The translations under genes and the position numbers were made by a program. From Pseudolactococcus piscium (GTDB lineage Bacteria; Bacillota; Bacilli; Lactobacillales; Streptococcaceae), in contig NZ_JXJW01000010.1 of assembly GCF_002441695.1 (NCBI RefSeq), forward strand, positions 1 to 64,000: a stretch of 64,000 nucleotides of DNA, written 5' to 3'. The notes under the pieces are model-generated. The model ran no database searches, was not told the origin of the DNA, and was given only the letters and a program-made list of their open reading frames with translations. Below are positions 16,215-26,791 of the stretch, one piece after another. The number at the start of each line of letters is the position of its first letter. Position 1 is the first letter of the stretch.

Positions 16215-19200
16215 TTATTTAGCGATATCAATTGCTGTCTGTTCTGCTTCGATTGCTTGTGCAACAGCTGCTTCTTTTGCTTCTAGCATATCTACTGTCA
16301 CTTCAACTTTTTCAGCATTATGTGGATCTGTATCATCATCTAATTCGCGAAGTTCTAAGACGTTATCATCTGCATCCAATACTTGCATATCTAGTCCAAG
16401 TGATTGTAATTCTTTAACTAAAACTCGGAATGATTCTGGAAGACCTGGCGCAGGGATTTTTTCACCTTTAACGATTGCTTCATAAGCCTTAGTACGGCCT
16501 ACAACGTCATCTGACTTATACGTCAAGATTTCTTGAAGGATATTAGCAGCACCATAGGCTTCTAATGCCCAAACTTCCATCTCACCAAAACGTTGTCCAC
16601 CAAATTGTGCTTTACCACCAAGTGGTTGTTGTGTGACAAGTGAGTATGGTCCGACTGAACGGGCATGAAGTTTATCATCTACCATGTGGTGAAGTTTGAT
16701 CATGTACATGACACCAACTGACACACGGTTATCGAAGGCTTCACCTGTACGGCCATCATAGAGGACAGTCTTAGCATCATCAGCCATGCCTGCTTCTTTA
16801 ACGGTATTCCAGATATCTTCATCACTTGCACCATCAAAGACTGGTGTTGCAATATGCAGATCAAGTGTACGAGCAGCCATACCAAGATGGAGCTCCATTA
16901 CTTGTCCGATATTCATCCGTGATGGTACACCGAGTGGGTTCAACATGATATCAACTGGTGTGCCATCTGGTAAGTAAGGCATATCTTCAACTGGTAAAAT
17001 ACGGGATACAACCCCTTTATTACCGTGACGACCGGCCATTTTATCCCCGACATGAATTTTACGTTTTTGAACGATAAAGACACGGACAAGGATATTCACA
17101 CCTGTTTGTAGTTCATCGCCATTTTCACGACGGAAGATTTTTACATCGTGTACAATACCATCGGCACCATGTGGTACACGAAGTGAGGTATCGCGAACTT
17201 CACGCGCTTTTTCACCAAAGATAGCACGTAATAAACGTTCTTCAGGCGTTGGATCTGTTTCCCCTTTAGGGGTTACTTTACCGACAAGGATATCGCCTTC
17301 TTTGACTTCTGCACCAATTCGGATAATCCCGAATTCATCCAGATGACGCATCGATTCTTCACCAACGTTTGGAATTTCGCGTGTAATTTCTTCTGGTCCA
17401 AGCTTTGTATCGCGTGTTTCAGATTCGTACTCTTCGATAGCGATCGACGTGTAAACATCATCTTTAACAAGACGTTCACTCATGATAACCGCATCCTCAA
17501 AGTTATACCCTTCCCAGGTCATATAAGCAACAAGTGGATTTTGACCAAGGGCCATTTCTCCACCTTCCATAGAAGGACCATTACCGATGATTTCATCTTT
17601 AGCCACTTTGTCGCCTACGGCAACAAGCGGACGTTGATTGTATGATGTACCTGAGTTAGAGCGACGATATTTTGTGACAGTGTACTTGTCAAGTTCGCCT
17701 GTTGTCCGACGAATACGGATTTCCGCACCATCTACAAACTCAACTGTTCCATCATGTTTTGATAGAATCGCTGCACCTGAATCATGGGCAGCTTGATGTT
17801 CCATCCCTGTACCGACATATGGTGCATGTGGATCAATCAGTGGCACAGCTTGACGTTGCATGTTCGCTCCCATGAGGGCACGGTTGGAGTCATCGTTTTC
17901 CAAGAAAGGAATACATGCTGTCGCAACGGCAACTACCTGTTTAGGAGAGACATCCATAAAGTCGACTTTATCAGATTCTACCTCGATATTGTTACCGCGT
18001 GTTCTGGCCATAACTGTTTCGCCAGCGAATTGATTGTCATCTGTTAATGGTGAATTAGCTTGCGCTACGATGTAGTTATCTTCTTCATCAGCAGTTAAAT
18101 AGTGAATATCGCTTGTGACAACACCATTACTGCGATCAATACGACGATATGGTGACATGATGAAACCATATTCATTGATTTTACCAAATGATGACAAGTT
18201 ATTGATCAACCCGATATTAGGACCCTCAGGTGTTTCAATCGGACACATGCGACCATAATGCGTATAATGTACGTCACGTACTTCATATCCTGCACGGTCA
18301 CGTGTCAATCCACCAGGTCCGAGGGCTGACAAACGGCGTTTGTGAGATAACTCAGAAAGTGGATTATGTTGGTCCATGAACTGTGATAACTGTGAACTAC
18401 CAAAGAATTCTTTGATTGCTGCAGTTACAGGACGAATATTGATCAATGACTGAGGTGTCATGTTTTCATCATCGGCTGAACTCATGCGTTCACGAATGAC
18501 ACGTTCCATACGGCTCAAGCCGATACGAACTTGGTTTTGTAATAATTCACCTACAGAGCGAATACGACGATTTCCCAAGTGGTCGATATCATCTACTCTA
18601 CCAACGCCTTCATTAAGCGTCAACCAGTAGTTCACATTTGCAATAATATCAGCAGGTGTCAAGTGACGTACTTCTGGTGAAATTTGACCATTTGAAATCA
18701 CGTTAACAACTTTTTCTGGATCTTTAGGCGAGTAAACTTTAACCATTTGAATCTCGATTGGTTCTGTTAACACAGCATCATCTGATGGATAAAGCGTTAC
18801 AGTGTTTAGGCCATTGTCAAGTTCAGTTTCGATTGAGTCTAATACATCACGTGTCAACTCAACATCTTGATCAACTAAGATTTCACCAGTTTCACTGCTA
18901 ACAAGCGCTTCAGCTAAAGTGAAGCCGAGTAGGCGGTTTTTAAGGGCTAGTTTTTTGTTAACTTTATAACGACCAACTGGCGCAAAATCATAACGACGTG
19001 GATCAAAGAAACGCGCTGTTAAAAGACTACGAGAGCTGTCTGCAGTTTTAGGCTCACCAGGGCGAAGGCGGTCATAGATGTCTTTGAGGGCTTCTTCTGT
19101 CCGTGTATCATTTGCAAATTTATGAATATCTTTTTCGATGGTTGCGCGTGTTAACTCGCTATCACCAAGGATTTCAAAAATATCATCATCAGAACCAAAA

Positions 19201-19799
19201 CCTAAGGCACGTAAAATCGTTGTAAATGGTAATTTACGTGTGCGGTCAATTCTGACATAGCCAATCCCTTTAGCATCAGTGTCCAATTCGAACCAAGCGC
19301 CACGGTTAGGGATCGTTGTATGACCATAAGATTCTACGCCATTTTTATCAACTTTTGGATGGAAATAAGTACCCGGTGAACGTACTAATTGAGAAACGAT
19401 GATCCGTTCCGCACCGTTTACGATAAAGGTTCCCATCTCTGTCATGATTGGGAAATCACCAAAGAAGACTTCTTGCGTTTTTAACTCACCAGACTCTTTA
19501 TCTACAAGTCGGAAAGTCACAAATAAAGGCGCAGAATAGTTCGCATCGTGCGCGCGTGCTTCTTCAATAGTGTATTTTGGTGCTTTCATCTCATAACCGA
19601 CAAATTCCAGGTCTTTAGTGCCTGCAAAGTTATCGATTGGTAACATTTCTTTAAATACATCAGCCAAAGACTGATCTAAGAAACGTTGGTATGAGTCAGT
19701 TTGAATTTCGATCAAATTAGGTAAATCAAGTACTTCTTTGATTCGCGAAAAGCTGCGTCTAGTACGGTGTTTACCGTATACTACGTCATGTCCTGCCAA
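16215..19799 (-). CDS. rpoB: DNA-directed RNA polymerase subunit beta
   Basis: The second large core subunit. The protein (1194 aa) starts at a TTG codon ([19 protein letters not shown]) preceded by GAGGAG with 6-nt spacing; the TTG start gives the usual streptococcal N-terminus. The rifampicin pocket near residues 466-505 ([21 protein letters not shown]) keeps the wild-type Asp, His and Ser positions, so the allele should be rifampicin sensitive. The catalytic-side [13 protein letters not shown] and C-terminal [15 protein letters not shown] motifs are intact. Confidence 0.98.
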   Translation of the reverse strand: MAGHDVVYGKHRTRRSFSRIKEVLDLPNLIEIQTDSYQRFLDQSLADVFKEMLPIDNFAGTKDLEFVGYEMKAPKYTIEEARAHDANYSAPLFVTFRLVDKESGELKTQEVFFGDFPIMTEMGTFIVNGAERIIVSQLVRSPGTYFHPKVDKNGVESYGHTTIPNRGAWFELDTDAKGIGYVRIDRTRKLPFTTILRALGFGSDDDIFEILGDSELTRATIEKDIHKFANDTRTEEALKDIYDRLRPGEPKTADSSRSLLTARFFDPRRYDFAPVGRYKVNKKLALKNRLLGFTLAEALVSSETGEILVDQDVELTRDVLDSIETELDNGLNTVTLYPSDDAVLTEPIEIQMVKVYSPKDPEKVVNVISNGQISPEVRHLTPADIIANVNYWLTLNEGVGRVDDIDHLGNRRIRSVGELLQNQVRIGLSRMERVIRERMSSADDENMTPQSLINIRPVTAAIKEFFGSSQLSQFMDQHNPLSELSHKRRLSALGPGGLTRDRAGYEVRDVHYTHYGRMCPIETPEGPNIGLINNLSSFGKINEYGFIMSPYRRIDRSNGVVTSDIHYLTADEEDNYIVAQANSPLTDDNQFAGETVMARTRGNNIEVESDKVDFMDVSPKQVVAVATACIPFLENDDSNRALMGANMQRQAVPLIDPHAPYVGTGMEHQAAHDSGAAILSKHDGTVEFVDGAEIRIRRTTGELDKYTVTKYRRSNSGTSYNQRPLVAVGDKVAKDEIIGNGPSMEGGEMALGQNPLVAYMTWEGYNFEDAVIMSERLVKDDVYTSIAIEEYESETRDTKLGPEEITREIPNVGEESMRHLDEFGIIRIGAEVKEGDILVGKVTPKGETDPTPEERLLRAIFGEKAREVRDTSLRVPHGADGIVHDVKIFRRENGDELQTGVNILVRVFIVQKRKIHVGDKMAGRHGNKGVVSRILPVEDMPYLPDGTPVDIMLNPLGVPSRMNIGQVMELHLGMAARTLDLHIATPVFDGASDEDIWNTVKEAGMADDAKTVLYDGRTGEAFDNRVSVGVMYMIKLHHMVDDKLHARSVGPYSLVTQQPLGGKAQFGGQRFGEMEVWALEAYGAANILQEILTYKSDDVVGRTKAYEAIVKGEKIPAPGLPESFRVLVKELQSLGLDMQVLDADDNVLELRELDDDTDPHNAEKVEVTVDMLEAKEAAVAQAIEAEQTAIDIAK

Positions 19800-19879
19800 G
19801 ATCTTCTCCTCTAATACTTATGGTTATGTCTAAAACACGAAAGTGCTAAACATCACCTTTACAGTGGATTGTGCAATAC

Positions 19880-19901
19880 GGTCAAGTTGATAGGCTTGAC
19901 C
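19880..19901 (-). repeat. Hairpin in the rpoB leader
   Basis: A perfect 7-bp GGTCAAG/CTTGACC stem with an 8-nt loop, about 80 nt upstream of the rpoB start codon; part of a long structured leader. Confidence 0.55.
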
Positions 19902-20002
19902 ATCCTTTGGTTTGTCGTTATACTCTTTTTATGAAAAACAAAGAATTTTCAGAAAGATTTTTTTTCTGTTACAAATGCTATTTTCAAGCACCCAAGACGT
20001 CA

Positions 20003-20066
20003 AAAAAAAGCAACGAAAATACATCTTCTCGTTGCTCACAAAGCACTAGGGACAATATTTCCTAGC
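20003..20066 (-). ncRNA. rpoB upstream leader/attenuator (Lacto-rpoB-like candidate)
   Basis: Downstream of the promoter at 20092-20120 the minus strand reads a CTAGG/CCTAG hairpin (20046-20065) and then a strong terminator: stem GCAACGAGAA/TTTTCGTTGC (10 bp with one G-T) followed by eight T residues. The transcript would be about 80 nt if it stops here, or continue as a leader of about 285 nt into rpoB. Rfam describes a conserved Lacto-rpoB motif before rpoB in Lactobacillales; I recognise the location, not the full consensus. Confidence 0.6.
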
Positions 20067-20091
20067 ATTTTGCCGACAAACTATTTAATCA

Positions 20092-20120
20092 ATTATACCA
20101 TATTTAAGCCTTGAACTCAA
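20092..20120 (-). promoter_or_regulatory. Promoter of the rpoB leader
   Basis: TTGAGT (20115-20120), 17-nt spacer, TATAAT (20092-20097) on the minus strand. Confidence 0.8.
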
Positions 20121-20139
20121 GAAAAAAACGAACAGCATT

Positions 20140-20228
20140 ACCTATACAAGTCCTCAGATGACGTGTTCTTTGATAAGAGAAATACAGCTTCCTTTCGCTT
20201 AGTTTTTGCTTTTAAAAATTGTATAGGT
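20140..20228. repeat. Long-range inverted repeat between pepO and rpoB
   Basis: ACCTATACAA (20140-20149) and TTGTATAGGT (20219-20228) are perfect 10-bp inverted copies 69 nt apart. No gene is visible between them. Function unknown; it lies upstream of the rpoB promoter. Confidence 0.45.
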
Positions 20229-20311
20229 TAGGCAATTCTGCATCGCCAATTTGACGGCGTCGGTAAGCGAAAAATAGTGCAGCTACTCCACCAGCATAAC
20301 TGGGAAAAAAC

Positions 20312-20335
20312 AAAAAAGCACCTAAATGCTTTTTT
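20312..20335 (-). terminator. pepO terminator
   Basis: An AAAAAGCA/TGCTTTTT stem with a 6-nt loop and a further T-run on the minus strand, directly after the pepO stop codon. Confidence 0.8.
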
Positions 20336-20346
20336 AACCTGATACC

Positions 20347-22242
20347 TTACCAAATTTTGACACGATCTGACTCTGAACGCCACATGCCATCACCTTCCTT
20401 GACATCAAATGTGTCAAAGAATTCATCTAAATTACTGACTTGGATATTTGCACGGAGTTTACCTGGTGCATGGACATCCATCGATAGCAACATTTGTTGG
20501 TATTCTTGTGACGCTTTAATCCGCCAAATCTCGCCCCATTGTGTAAAGAAGGCTTTTAAGTCAACATCAGTTTCACGAAGCGCCGCTGTCATTGCTGCTG
20601 TTAAGCCACCCGCATCCGCGATATTTTCTGATACAACCAGTTTGCCATTTACTTTAGCGCCAGCGATGTCAAGCCCGTCGAACTCAGCAATCATCAAGTC
20701 CTGCTTGGCTTCAAAAGCTTTAAAATCTTCATCCGTCCACCAGTTGTTCATGTTACCAAATTCATCGAACAAGGCCCCATTATTGTCAAATGCGTGTGAA
20801 ATTTCATGTGCAATAACCGCACCGATACCACCATAATTTTGACTTTTCGTTTGCTCAGTTTCTGAGTAAAATGGTTTTTGTAAAATAGCCGCTGGAAAAA
20901 CAATCGTATTGCTATCTGGACTAAAGTAAGCATTGACCATGTGGGCTGGCATATGCCATTCTGTCTTGTCAACAGGTTCATTAAATTTGGCATAGTGACG
21001 GTGACTACGTACCACGTTAAAACGCGCAACCAGACTATAAATACTTTCATGTGTAACTGTAAATTGTTTATAGATGTCTGGGAGTTTATCTGGGAAACCA
21101 ATAAACACGGTCATCGCATCTAATTTTTTGATGGCTTTATCAATTGTCGGGCGGCTCAACCAAGTATTTTTGTCCAATCGTTCTTGATAAACTTTAATCA
21201 TCTCCGTCGTCATCCGTTTGACGTCTGCCTTAGCCGATTCACCAAAATAGGTGTGACCATAGTAGAGGCCAACTGCTTGTGAATATTGGTCCGTCGCTAA
21301 ATCAAAGGCATGTTTTTCTTGGCTTCGTGCTTCAGATGTCCCTGATAATTTTCTAGAAAATTCACTACCTAATATCCGTAAGTCATCAGATAAATAATGC
21401 GTCGAACTTCTGATTATTTTTACTAACATCCAAGATTTGATCAGCTCAAAATTTGCCTCATTCATGATAGCATCGAAATTGGCATAGACACGTTTTTCAT
21501 AAACGATAACTTGATTTGGTAGCTTACCAAGTAATCCCTCAATTACGTCAGCAAAAGGAACTGTTGTGAGCGCTTCTATAAATGCCTTAATCGGCACCGG
21601 ATTATAAAGCTCAGCATACTTAGCCCATTCTTCTGAAGTGTTAGCATATTGTGCAAGAATGGCATCAAATTTAACGATATTCTCTGCATGGTTTAGCGCG
21701 ATTGCCTGCTCATAGCCAAAATCAGATAAAATCTTTACCGTATTTGCGACATAAAAGTCGAGTAGTTCCGACTTACGCGGATGATCCTCGGCATAGTAAG
21801 TTGTATCTGGTAAAATCAAGCCAGCACCACTAAAAGTCAAGGCATAGTGGACAGCATCTTTCATATCGGTATCAACTGACAGACCAAAAGGCACTGGGAC
21901 TTGAGAGTTCAAAATGAGCTCCGGTAAACTTGCAACCAGCGCGGCATAATCTGATAGTTTCTCAATTTTGTCGATTTCGGGTCTGACAGGATCCGTCCCA
22001 AACTCAAAGCGTTCTATAAAATCACCAGCTTTTTTATAGAATTTAGCAAACTCAGTCATGACAGGCTCATCAAAGGTATCAATCGTCGAAAAATCGTGCA
22101 TCAACGTTTGTTCGTTATGAATCACCAACTCATCAAAAGCAGCAATTCTAGGGCGATCTGACGGTATGTCAGTGTGTGTTAACCAGTCAGCATTAACTGC
22201 TTCAAATAAATCATCTTGTAGTCTAACCATTTGTAAATCCAC
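20347..22242 (-). CDS. pepO: M13-family neutral endopeptidase (PepO-like)
   Basis: A 631-aa zinc metallopeptidase that trims oligopeptides in the cytoplasm; no signal peptide is visible. The zinc motif HEISH is at residues 479-483 (VIAHEISHAFDNNGALFDEFGN region), the third ligand glutamate is in SENIADAGGL, and the C-terminus ends CMWR-like as WRSESDRVKIW. The length matches lactococcal PepO (about 630 aa). The start codon lies inside the 3' end of the upstream oxidoreductase gene (20-nt overlap), so they form one operon. Confidence 0.93.
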   Translation of the reverse strand: MDLQMVRLQDDLFEAVNADWLTHTDIPSDRPRIAAFDELVIHNEQTLMHDFSTIDTFDEPVMTEFAKFYKKAGDFIERFEFGTDPVRPEIDKIEKLSDYAALVASLPELILNSQVPVPFGLSVDTDMKDAVHYALTFSGAGLILPDTTYYAEDHPRKSELLDFYVANTVKILSDFGYEQAIALNHAENIVKFDAILAQYANTSEEWAKYAELYNPVPIKAFIEALTTVPFADVIEGLLGKLPNQVIVYEKRVYANFDAIMNEANFELIKSWMLVKIIRSSTHYLSDDLRILGSEFSRKLSGTSEARSQEKHAFDLATDQYSQAVGLYYGHTYFGESAKADVKRMTTEMIKVYQERLDKNTWLSRPTIDKAIKKLDAMTVFIGFPDKLPDIYKQFTVTHESIYSLVARFNVVRSHRHYAKFNEPVDKTEWHMPAHMVNAYFSPDSNTIVFPAAILQKPFYSETEQTKSQNYGGIGAVIAHEISHAFDNNGALFDEFGNMNNWWTDEDFKAFEAKQDLMIAEFDGLDIAGAKVNGKLVVSENIADAGGLTAAMTAALRETDVDLKAFFTQWGEIWRIKASQEYQQMLLSMDVHAPGKLRANIQVSNLDEFFDTFDVKEGDGMWRSESDRVKIW

Positions 22243-23254
22243 CTTCTAAAATTTGAATGACTGCTAGCATCTGATGATCTGAGATTAATTTATCAGATCC
22301 ATTTATGAGTGTCTCATAGATGCTATCATAGACACGACCATAATCACCAAGCTCTGATGGGATTGTCTTTTCGATCCGATCGCCATTTTGATTATGATAG
22401 GTTAATTGCCCATAAGCTTGGGGACTATCTTGTCCAAAACCGATAGCACCTGGCATGATGCCGACCTTAAGATCATTTTCCTGCTGATCTACATCTTGCT
22501 TGATAAAGGTACCTTTAGTCCCTTGAATCAGCCATTTGTGATAAGGGACAAGTGCCGACTCAGTCGCATGAACACTTGCTTTCATCTGATTTGGATAATA
22601 AAGATCAACTGCAAAATGATCATCCACTGGACTATCCGGGTTTCTCGTACTGCGAATATCATAGGCGACACGTTCAGGCTCACCAAATAAGGCAATCATT
22701 TGGTCGATGAGATGCACACCATGACCATAGAAAGAGCCATCCAAATGCGTCCCTGTTAACACTGCATCATTCGGTCTAAAATGATCCATGTGGACTTGAA
22801 TGTCGATAATCCGACCTAGATAGCCCGTCTCAATCACTTTTTTAATCGTTAGATAGTCGCTATCAAAGCGTCTATTTTGAAAGGGCATGAAGAAGCAGTT
22901 ATTGGCTGCAGCAAGTGCGACTAGCTCCTGCATTTCAGCACTTTTTTCAACAGCAGGCTTATCTAGCAAGACATTTTTTCCAGCTGTTAACAGCTGTTTG
23001 GCTAAGTTAAAGTGGGTTTTAGCTGGGGTCACGACGACAACAAGATCAAGAGTTTGATCATTGATAATGTCAGCGATATCAGTGGAGAAGCTTGTCCCAC
23101 TAGCTTCCATGCGATGTTGTGCATCTGGATTTTTCATCAAAGTCGGTGTCACGACACGAGCTATCTCGATCGTTTCACGTTCTTGTACATATGGTATATG
23201 GTAACGATTAGTAGATTTACCAAATCCGACATAAGCTATTTTCATTTTTTTCAT
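22223..23254 (-). CDS. Gfo/Idh/MocA-family oxidoreductase
   Basis: A 343-aa NAD(P)-dependent oxidoreductase: N-terminal Rossmann fold (IAYVGFGKSTNRYHIPY), the VVVVTPAKTHFNLAKQLL and NVLLDKPAVEKS motif that holds the conserved Lys of the family, then a C-terminal sheet domain (about 130-330). The substrate is unknown; members act on sugars or inositol. It overlaps pepO. The ATG has no Shine-Dalgarno sequence; a -10 box ends 6 nt before it, which predicts a leaderless mRNA. An ATG three codons later has no site either. Confidence 0.85.
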   Translation of the reverse strand: MKKMKIAYVGFGKSTNRYHIPYVQERETIEIARVVTPTLMKNPDAQHRMEASGTSFSTDIADIINDQTLDLVVVVTPAKTHFNLAKQLLTAGKNVLLDKPAVEKSAEMQELVALAAANNCFFMPFQNRRFDSDYLTIKKVIETGYLGRIIDIQVHMDHFRPNDAVLTGTHLDGSFYGHGVHLIDQMIALFGEPERVAYDIRSTRNPDSPVDDHFAVDLYYPNQMKASVHATESALVPYHKWLIQGTKGTFIKQDVDQQENDLKVGIMPGAIGFGQDSPQAYGQLTYHNQNGDRIEKTIPSELGDYGRVYDSIYETLINGSDKLISDHQMLAVIQILEGGFTNG

Positions 23255-23260
23255 GTCTTC

Positions 23261-23290
23261 ATTTTACCATACAACCTAGACATAACTCAA
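23261..23290 (-). promoter_or_regulatory. Promoter of the oxidoreductase-pepO operon
   Basis: TTGAGT (23285-23290), 18-nt spacer, TAAAAT (23261-23266) preceded by TGG (extended -10). The box ends 6 nt before the ATG. Confidence 0.7.
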
Positions 23291-23296
23291 TCAATT

Positions 23297-23314
23297 GGGA
23301 TATGACGATATCCC
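23297..23314. repeat. Perfect 7-bp hairpin upstream of the oxidoreductase promoter
   Basis: GGGATAT-GACG-ATATCCC, adjacent to the -35 box of the oxidoreductase promoter; no T-run follows. May be an operator. Confidence 0.4.
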
Positions 23315-23430
23315 ACCCTCGACATAGATGACTGAGAAACGCACTTACAGGTAAACCTAGCAAGACGATGACAACATCAAAACGTGCCACCTTTTCAGTT
23401 AGCGTCGACATCCGTACCTAAATCTACCTA

Positions 23431-23452
23431 ACAAAAAAAGCGCCAGGCGCTT
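23431..23452 (-). terminator. nrdG terminator
   Basis: AAGCGC/GCGCTT hairpin followed by TTTTTTT on the minus strand; the stem overlaps the nrdG stop codon. Confidence 0.75.
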
Positions 23453-24050
23453 AAATCATTTTTTCTTTGTGGAACTGCACGACGGCGTTTTCAGCATCAT
23501 TTAACTTATCCCAAATGACAACATGCCCAGCCTTTAAAGACTTGGGAACATCGATGATACGCTGATTGCTTGACCCCCGAAATTGTAACAAGAGATTTTT
23601 TTTAGAGAGATCGAAACGACCGTCAACTAGGATGTCAATGTTGTCCAGCAACTCTAGTTTATCAGGCGTTTCCAGCATCAACTCATCCCAAGTATAGCCA
23701 GTCCAGGACCAGATATCTTTATCTGGCAACTCACGTCTAATCCGCTTGACTAGTGGCAAGACGGTGCCAGTATTTAAAAATGGTTCCCCACCCAACAAGG
23801 TAAGTCCTTGGACATAAGACAAGGCCATATCTGACATAATCCGGTCTTCTAGCTCCTTTGTATAAGGTGTCCCGAATCTAAAGTTCCAAGTCGCTTCGTT
23901 ATAACACCCTTCACAGTGGAAGGGGCAGCCACTGACATAGAGGCTATTACGAACCCCTTCCCCATCTACGAAATTTAAGGGCTTGTAGTCAGCAATATAG
24001 CCCTTTGACATATCTTGTGCTCGCCATTCTTGTGGTTTTGGATGATTCAT
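23451..24050 (-). CDS. nrdG: Anaerobic ribonucleoside-triphosphate reductase activating protein
   Basis: Radical-SAM activase that installs the glycyl radical on the anaerobic reductase NrdD. The 4Fe-4S motif CxxxCxxC is at Cys42, Cys46 and Cys49 (SGCPFHCEGCYN), followed by GGEPFLN. The length of 199 aa is normal. Its ATG overlaps the stop of the small upstream gene (ATGA), so translation is coupled. nrdD itself is not adjacent: the next genes upstream are a flippase and era. Confidence 0.93.
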   Translation of the reverse strand: MNHPKPQEWRAQDMSKGYIADYKPLNFVDGEGVRNSLYVSGCPFHCEGCYNEATWNFRFGTPYTKELEDRIMSDMALSYVQGLTLLGGEPFLNTGTVLPLVKRIRRELPDKDIWSWTGYTWDELMLETPDKLELLDNIDILVDGRFDLSKKNLLLQFRGSSNQRIIDVPKSLKAGHVVIWDKLNDAENAVVQFHKEKMI

Positions 24051-24193
24051 TTTTTGCCTGATTTCTTTTTCTCAAGATATTGCGCTTTTATCATCTCAAG
24101 TTTACTTTGCTTATCTGTTTTTTCGACTTTAAGTTTTTCATGAAACTTTTGAACCGATTGCTGTCCTTTATTATCTAGCTGGAATTTACCCAT
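24047..24193 (-). CDS. Small conserved protein upstream of nrdG
   Basis: A 48-aa lysine-rich protein starting MGKFQLDNKGQQSVQKFHEK. Streptococci carry a similar 47-48 aa gene within their nrdD-nrdG operons, and I judge this to be its counterpart from memory of that family. An AAAGGGG site lies 5 nt before the ATG at 24193; an ATG directly before it is too close to the site. The stop overlaps the nrdG start (ATGA). The function is unknown; the high charge and lack of hydrophobic segments suggest a soluble protein. Confidence 0.75.
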   Translation of the reverse strand: MGKFQLDNKGQQSVQKFHEKLKVEKTDKQSKLEMIKAQYLEKKKSGKK

Positions 24194-24230
24194 CATTTCC
24201 CCTTTCACATTAATAGCCTATTCCTATTTT

Positions 24231-25856
24231 TTAAATATGTAACTTGCGTCTTAGAGATGCACCTTTTTCACCTAGTAACTTGTCTAAATAACCGAGTTTA
24301 GCCGCCATCACAACATAGGCTACCAAACCAGCACCTCCAGCAACAACTGTCGTCAAAAGCACCCTATCCGGTAATAGCCATTTTACAAGACTCACGACAA
24401 GTGCCATGATCAAGGTCATCACAAGAATACCAAGTATCCCTCTATAAGTTGCTTTGATTGAAAACTGCGAGACTTGTTGAATCTTACGTAAAAATAAATA
24501 AGCACCAACACCAAAGGCAAGCGTTGTCGAAATCATGGGACCATACGTTTCAAACAATAAGATAGCTGGCACTTGAAGTACGAGTTTAATACCCAGTGTA
24601 ATACCGAAATAACGCATAGATATCCGACTATGATGCAAAGCTTGCAACATCGGTGATAGCATGGCATAGCCAGCCAATAAGATACTCTGTAAGAAAGCAA
24701 ATACAAACAAATTAAGTTGCAGTTGACTTGGTGCAACATAAAAAATAGTGTGAATTTGACGTGCTAATAACGCCAACCCAACAACTGCTGGAATCATAAA
24801 AACTGCAAAGAGTTGAATACTATAGCTAATTAACTGCGCTAGGTCTTTCTGCTGTTTCTGGACATAGGCTGCTGTCACTAAAGGAATACTTACGCCACCT
24901 AAGGTCGTTGCGACGCCAAGTAATACCATGGTTAATTTATCCGCATTAGCTGAAAAATAGGCAAAAAATATTTTCAACTGTGTATCAGAATAGTTTGACA
25001 CCAGTCTCATGATATGTGGAAACGTCGACTGGTCAATTAATTTAAAAATCTGAATCGCTGACCCAATGATAATAAACGGAATCGCCTGTGTTAGGGTTTG
25101 TGTCATCAAGTTTATGGCATTAATCTGGTGCTTAGATGGACCAGGATTCATGATTTTCTCAAGATCGCCTTGTTTCATCAAGGAGATGATCAAAACAATA
25201 GAACTTGCAATCATACCAATAAAAGCTGCTGTAGTAGATTGCGTGACTGCTTCCACCCAATTTCCCGACCCTAATTTCATGATTGTGTAGGCAGTAACTA
25301 GCATCCAGATCACTCTAAAAACTTGTTCTAACAGCTGACTAAGTGCATAAGGCTTCATATTGTTGAGCCCTTGAAAATAACCACGAATGACTGACATTGC
25401 CGGAAAAATAAGGACCCCTAAAGACAAACTTTTCATGACCGGGATCAACTCATCGCCGCCACCTAATAATGACGCAAAGAAAGGGGCAAGAAAATACATA
25501 ATTCCTGCAAAAACGACACCCATTAACAACATAAAAAATAACATCTGCCGAACTAATCGATAAGACATGTTTCGGTCGCCAAGCGCGTTGTACTTAGCGA
25601 CTTCTCTGGAAATCGCCACAGGAATACCTGCTGTTGAAATGAGGAGAAATAAGGCATAGACATTATACCCCATGGAAAATACTGCATTGGCTTGGTCACC
25701 ATGCGTCCCCATCCAGGCATACCAGGGAATCAAATAGACCACCCCTAGTATCTTAGATAAAAAATCGGCTCCCGTTCTCCAAAAGGCACCCGCCAACATC
25801 TTACTTTGCTGGTTTTGTGAGTTAGACATATCTGCTAAAGATTCTGCGTTTTCCAT
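24231..25856 (-). CDS. MOP-superfamily polysaccharide/lipid II flippase (YtgP/MurJ-like)
   Basis: A 541-aa membrane protein with about 14 hydrophobic segments, starting the first helix with GAFWRTGADFLSKILGVVYLIPWY. The GIPVAISREVAKYNA segment and RGYFQGLNNMKPYALSQLLEQ are typical of the Gram-positive YtgP/SpoVB group, of which YtgP acts as a lipid II flippase in Bacillus. The role in peptidoglycan export is an inference from family. AAGGACG precedes the ATG. It lies 15 nt after era, so both are probably in one transcript. Confidence 0.85.
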   Translation of the reverse strand: MENAESLADMSNSQNQQSKMLAGAFWRTGADFLSKILGVVYLIPWYAWMGTHGDQANAVFSMGYNVYALFLLISTAGIPVAISREVAKYNALGDRNMSYRLVRQMLFFMLLMGVVFAGIMYFLAPFFASLLGGGDELIPVMKSLSLGVLIFPAMSVIRGYFQGLNNMKPYALSQLLEQVFRVIWMLVTAYTIMKLGSGNWVEAVTQSTTAAFIGMIASSIVLIISLMKQGDLEKIMNPGPSKHQINAINLMTQTLTQAIPFIIIGSAIQIFKLIDQSTFPHIMRLVSNYSDTQLKIFFAYFSANADKLTMVLLGVATTLGGVSIPLVTAAYVQKQQKDLAQLISYSIQLFAVFMIPAVVGLALLARQIHTIFYVAPSQLQLNLFVFAFLQSILLAGYAMLSPMLQALHHSRISMRYFGITLGIKLVLQVPAILLFETYGPMISTTLAFGVGAYLFLRKIQQVSQFSIKATYRGILGILVMTLIMALVVSLVKWLLPDRVLLTTVVAGGAGLVAYVVMAAKLGYLDKLLGEKGASLRRKLHI

Positions 25857-25871
25857 TTTATATCGTCGTCC

Positions 25872-26771
25872 TTAAAAATCATCTTTACGATAGCCCATTG
25901 CTTGGATATCGACCTTCTTATCACGCCAATTTGCCTTGATTTTAACCCATGTTTCAAGATAAACCTTATCACCAAGCATGAGTTCAATATCACGACGTGC
26001 CATTTTACCTACCTTACGAATCATATCTCCGCCTTTGCCAAGAATGATCCCTTTTTGACTTTTACGTTCGACATAAATCGTTGCCATGATATGTATTTTA
26101 TTAGTCTCTTCATCACGTTTCATCGAGTCAACTGTAACAGCGATCGAATGTGGAATTTCTTCACGCGTTAAAATGAGTACTTTCTCCCGAATCATTTCCC
26201 CAACTAGGAAGCGTTCTGGATGGTCTGTAATCATATCATCTGGGAAGTATTTAAAGCCTTCCTCAAGATTACCTTTCAGGATATCAAGTAATTTATCTGT
26301 ATTGTTACCTTCTAGGGCAGAGATTGGAATGACTTCCTTAAAGTCCATTTGTGTGCGGAAATCATCAATCTGTGCTAAAAGTCTATCGGGATGTACTTTG
26401 TCGATCTTATTGACGACTAAAATGACGGGTACATTAGCTTGCTTCAGGCGTTCGATAATCATATTATCACCCTTGCCACGTGTTTCATCAGCAGGGACCA
26501 TAAATAGTACTGTATCCACTTCGCGTAAGGTAGAATAAGCAGATTCTACCATATAATCACCTAATGCATTATGTGGTTTGTGAATACCCGGTGTATCGAT
26601 AAAGACGATCTGCTCAGTCTCTGTTGTATAAATCCCTTGGATTTTATTTCGAGTTGTTTGTGCTTTATCACTCATGATGGCAATTTTTTGCCCCATGACG
26701 TGATTGAGTAAGGTCGATTTCCCGACGTTTGGGCGACCAATGATAGATACAAATCCTGATTTAAATGTCAT
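25872..26771 (-). CDS. era: GTPase Era
   Basis: Essential GTPase that binds the 3' end of 16S rRNA and acts in 30S assembly. G1 is GRPNVGKS (residues 12-19), G3 is DTPGIH, G4 is NKID, and the C-terminal KH RNA-binding domain shows GxxG as GKGGDM. The length of 299 aa is the family norm. The gene is upstream of the flippase gene. Its own Shine-Dalgarno sequence is weak (AGAAAG). Confidence 0.97.
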   Translation of the reverse strand: MTFKSGFVSIIGRPNVGKSTLLNHVMGQKIAIMSDKAQTTRNKIQGIYTTETEQIVFIDTPGIHKPHNALGDYMVESAYSTLREVDTVLFMVPADETRGKGDNMIIERLKQANVPVILVVNKIDKVHPDRLLAQIDDFRTQMDFKEVIPISALEGNNTDKLLDILKGNLEEGFKYFPDDMITDHPERFLVGEMIREKVLILTREEIPHSIAVTVDSMKRDEETNKIHIMATIYVERKSQKGIILGKGGDMIRKVGKMARRDIELMLGDKVYLETWVKIKANWRDKKVDIQAMGYRKDDF

Positions 26772-26791
26772 ATTTTTCTTTCTATATGAGG

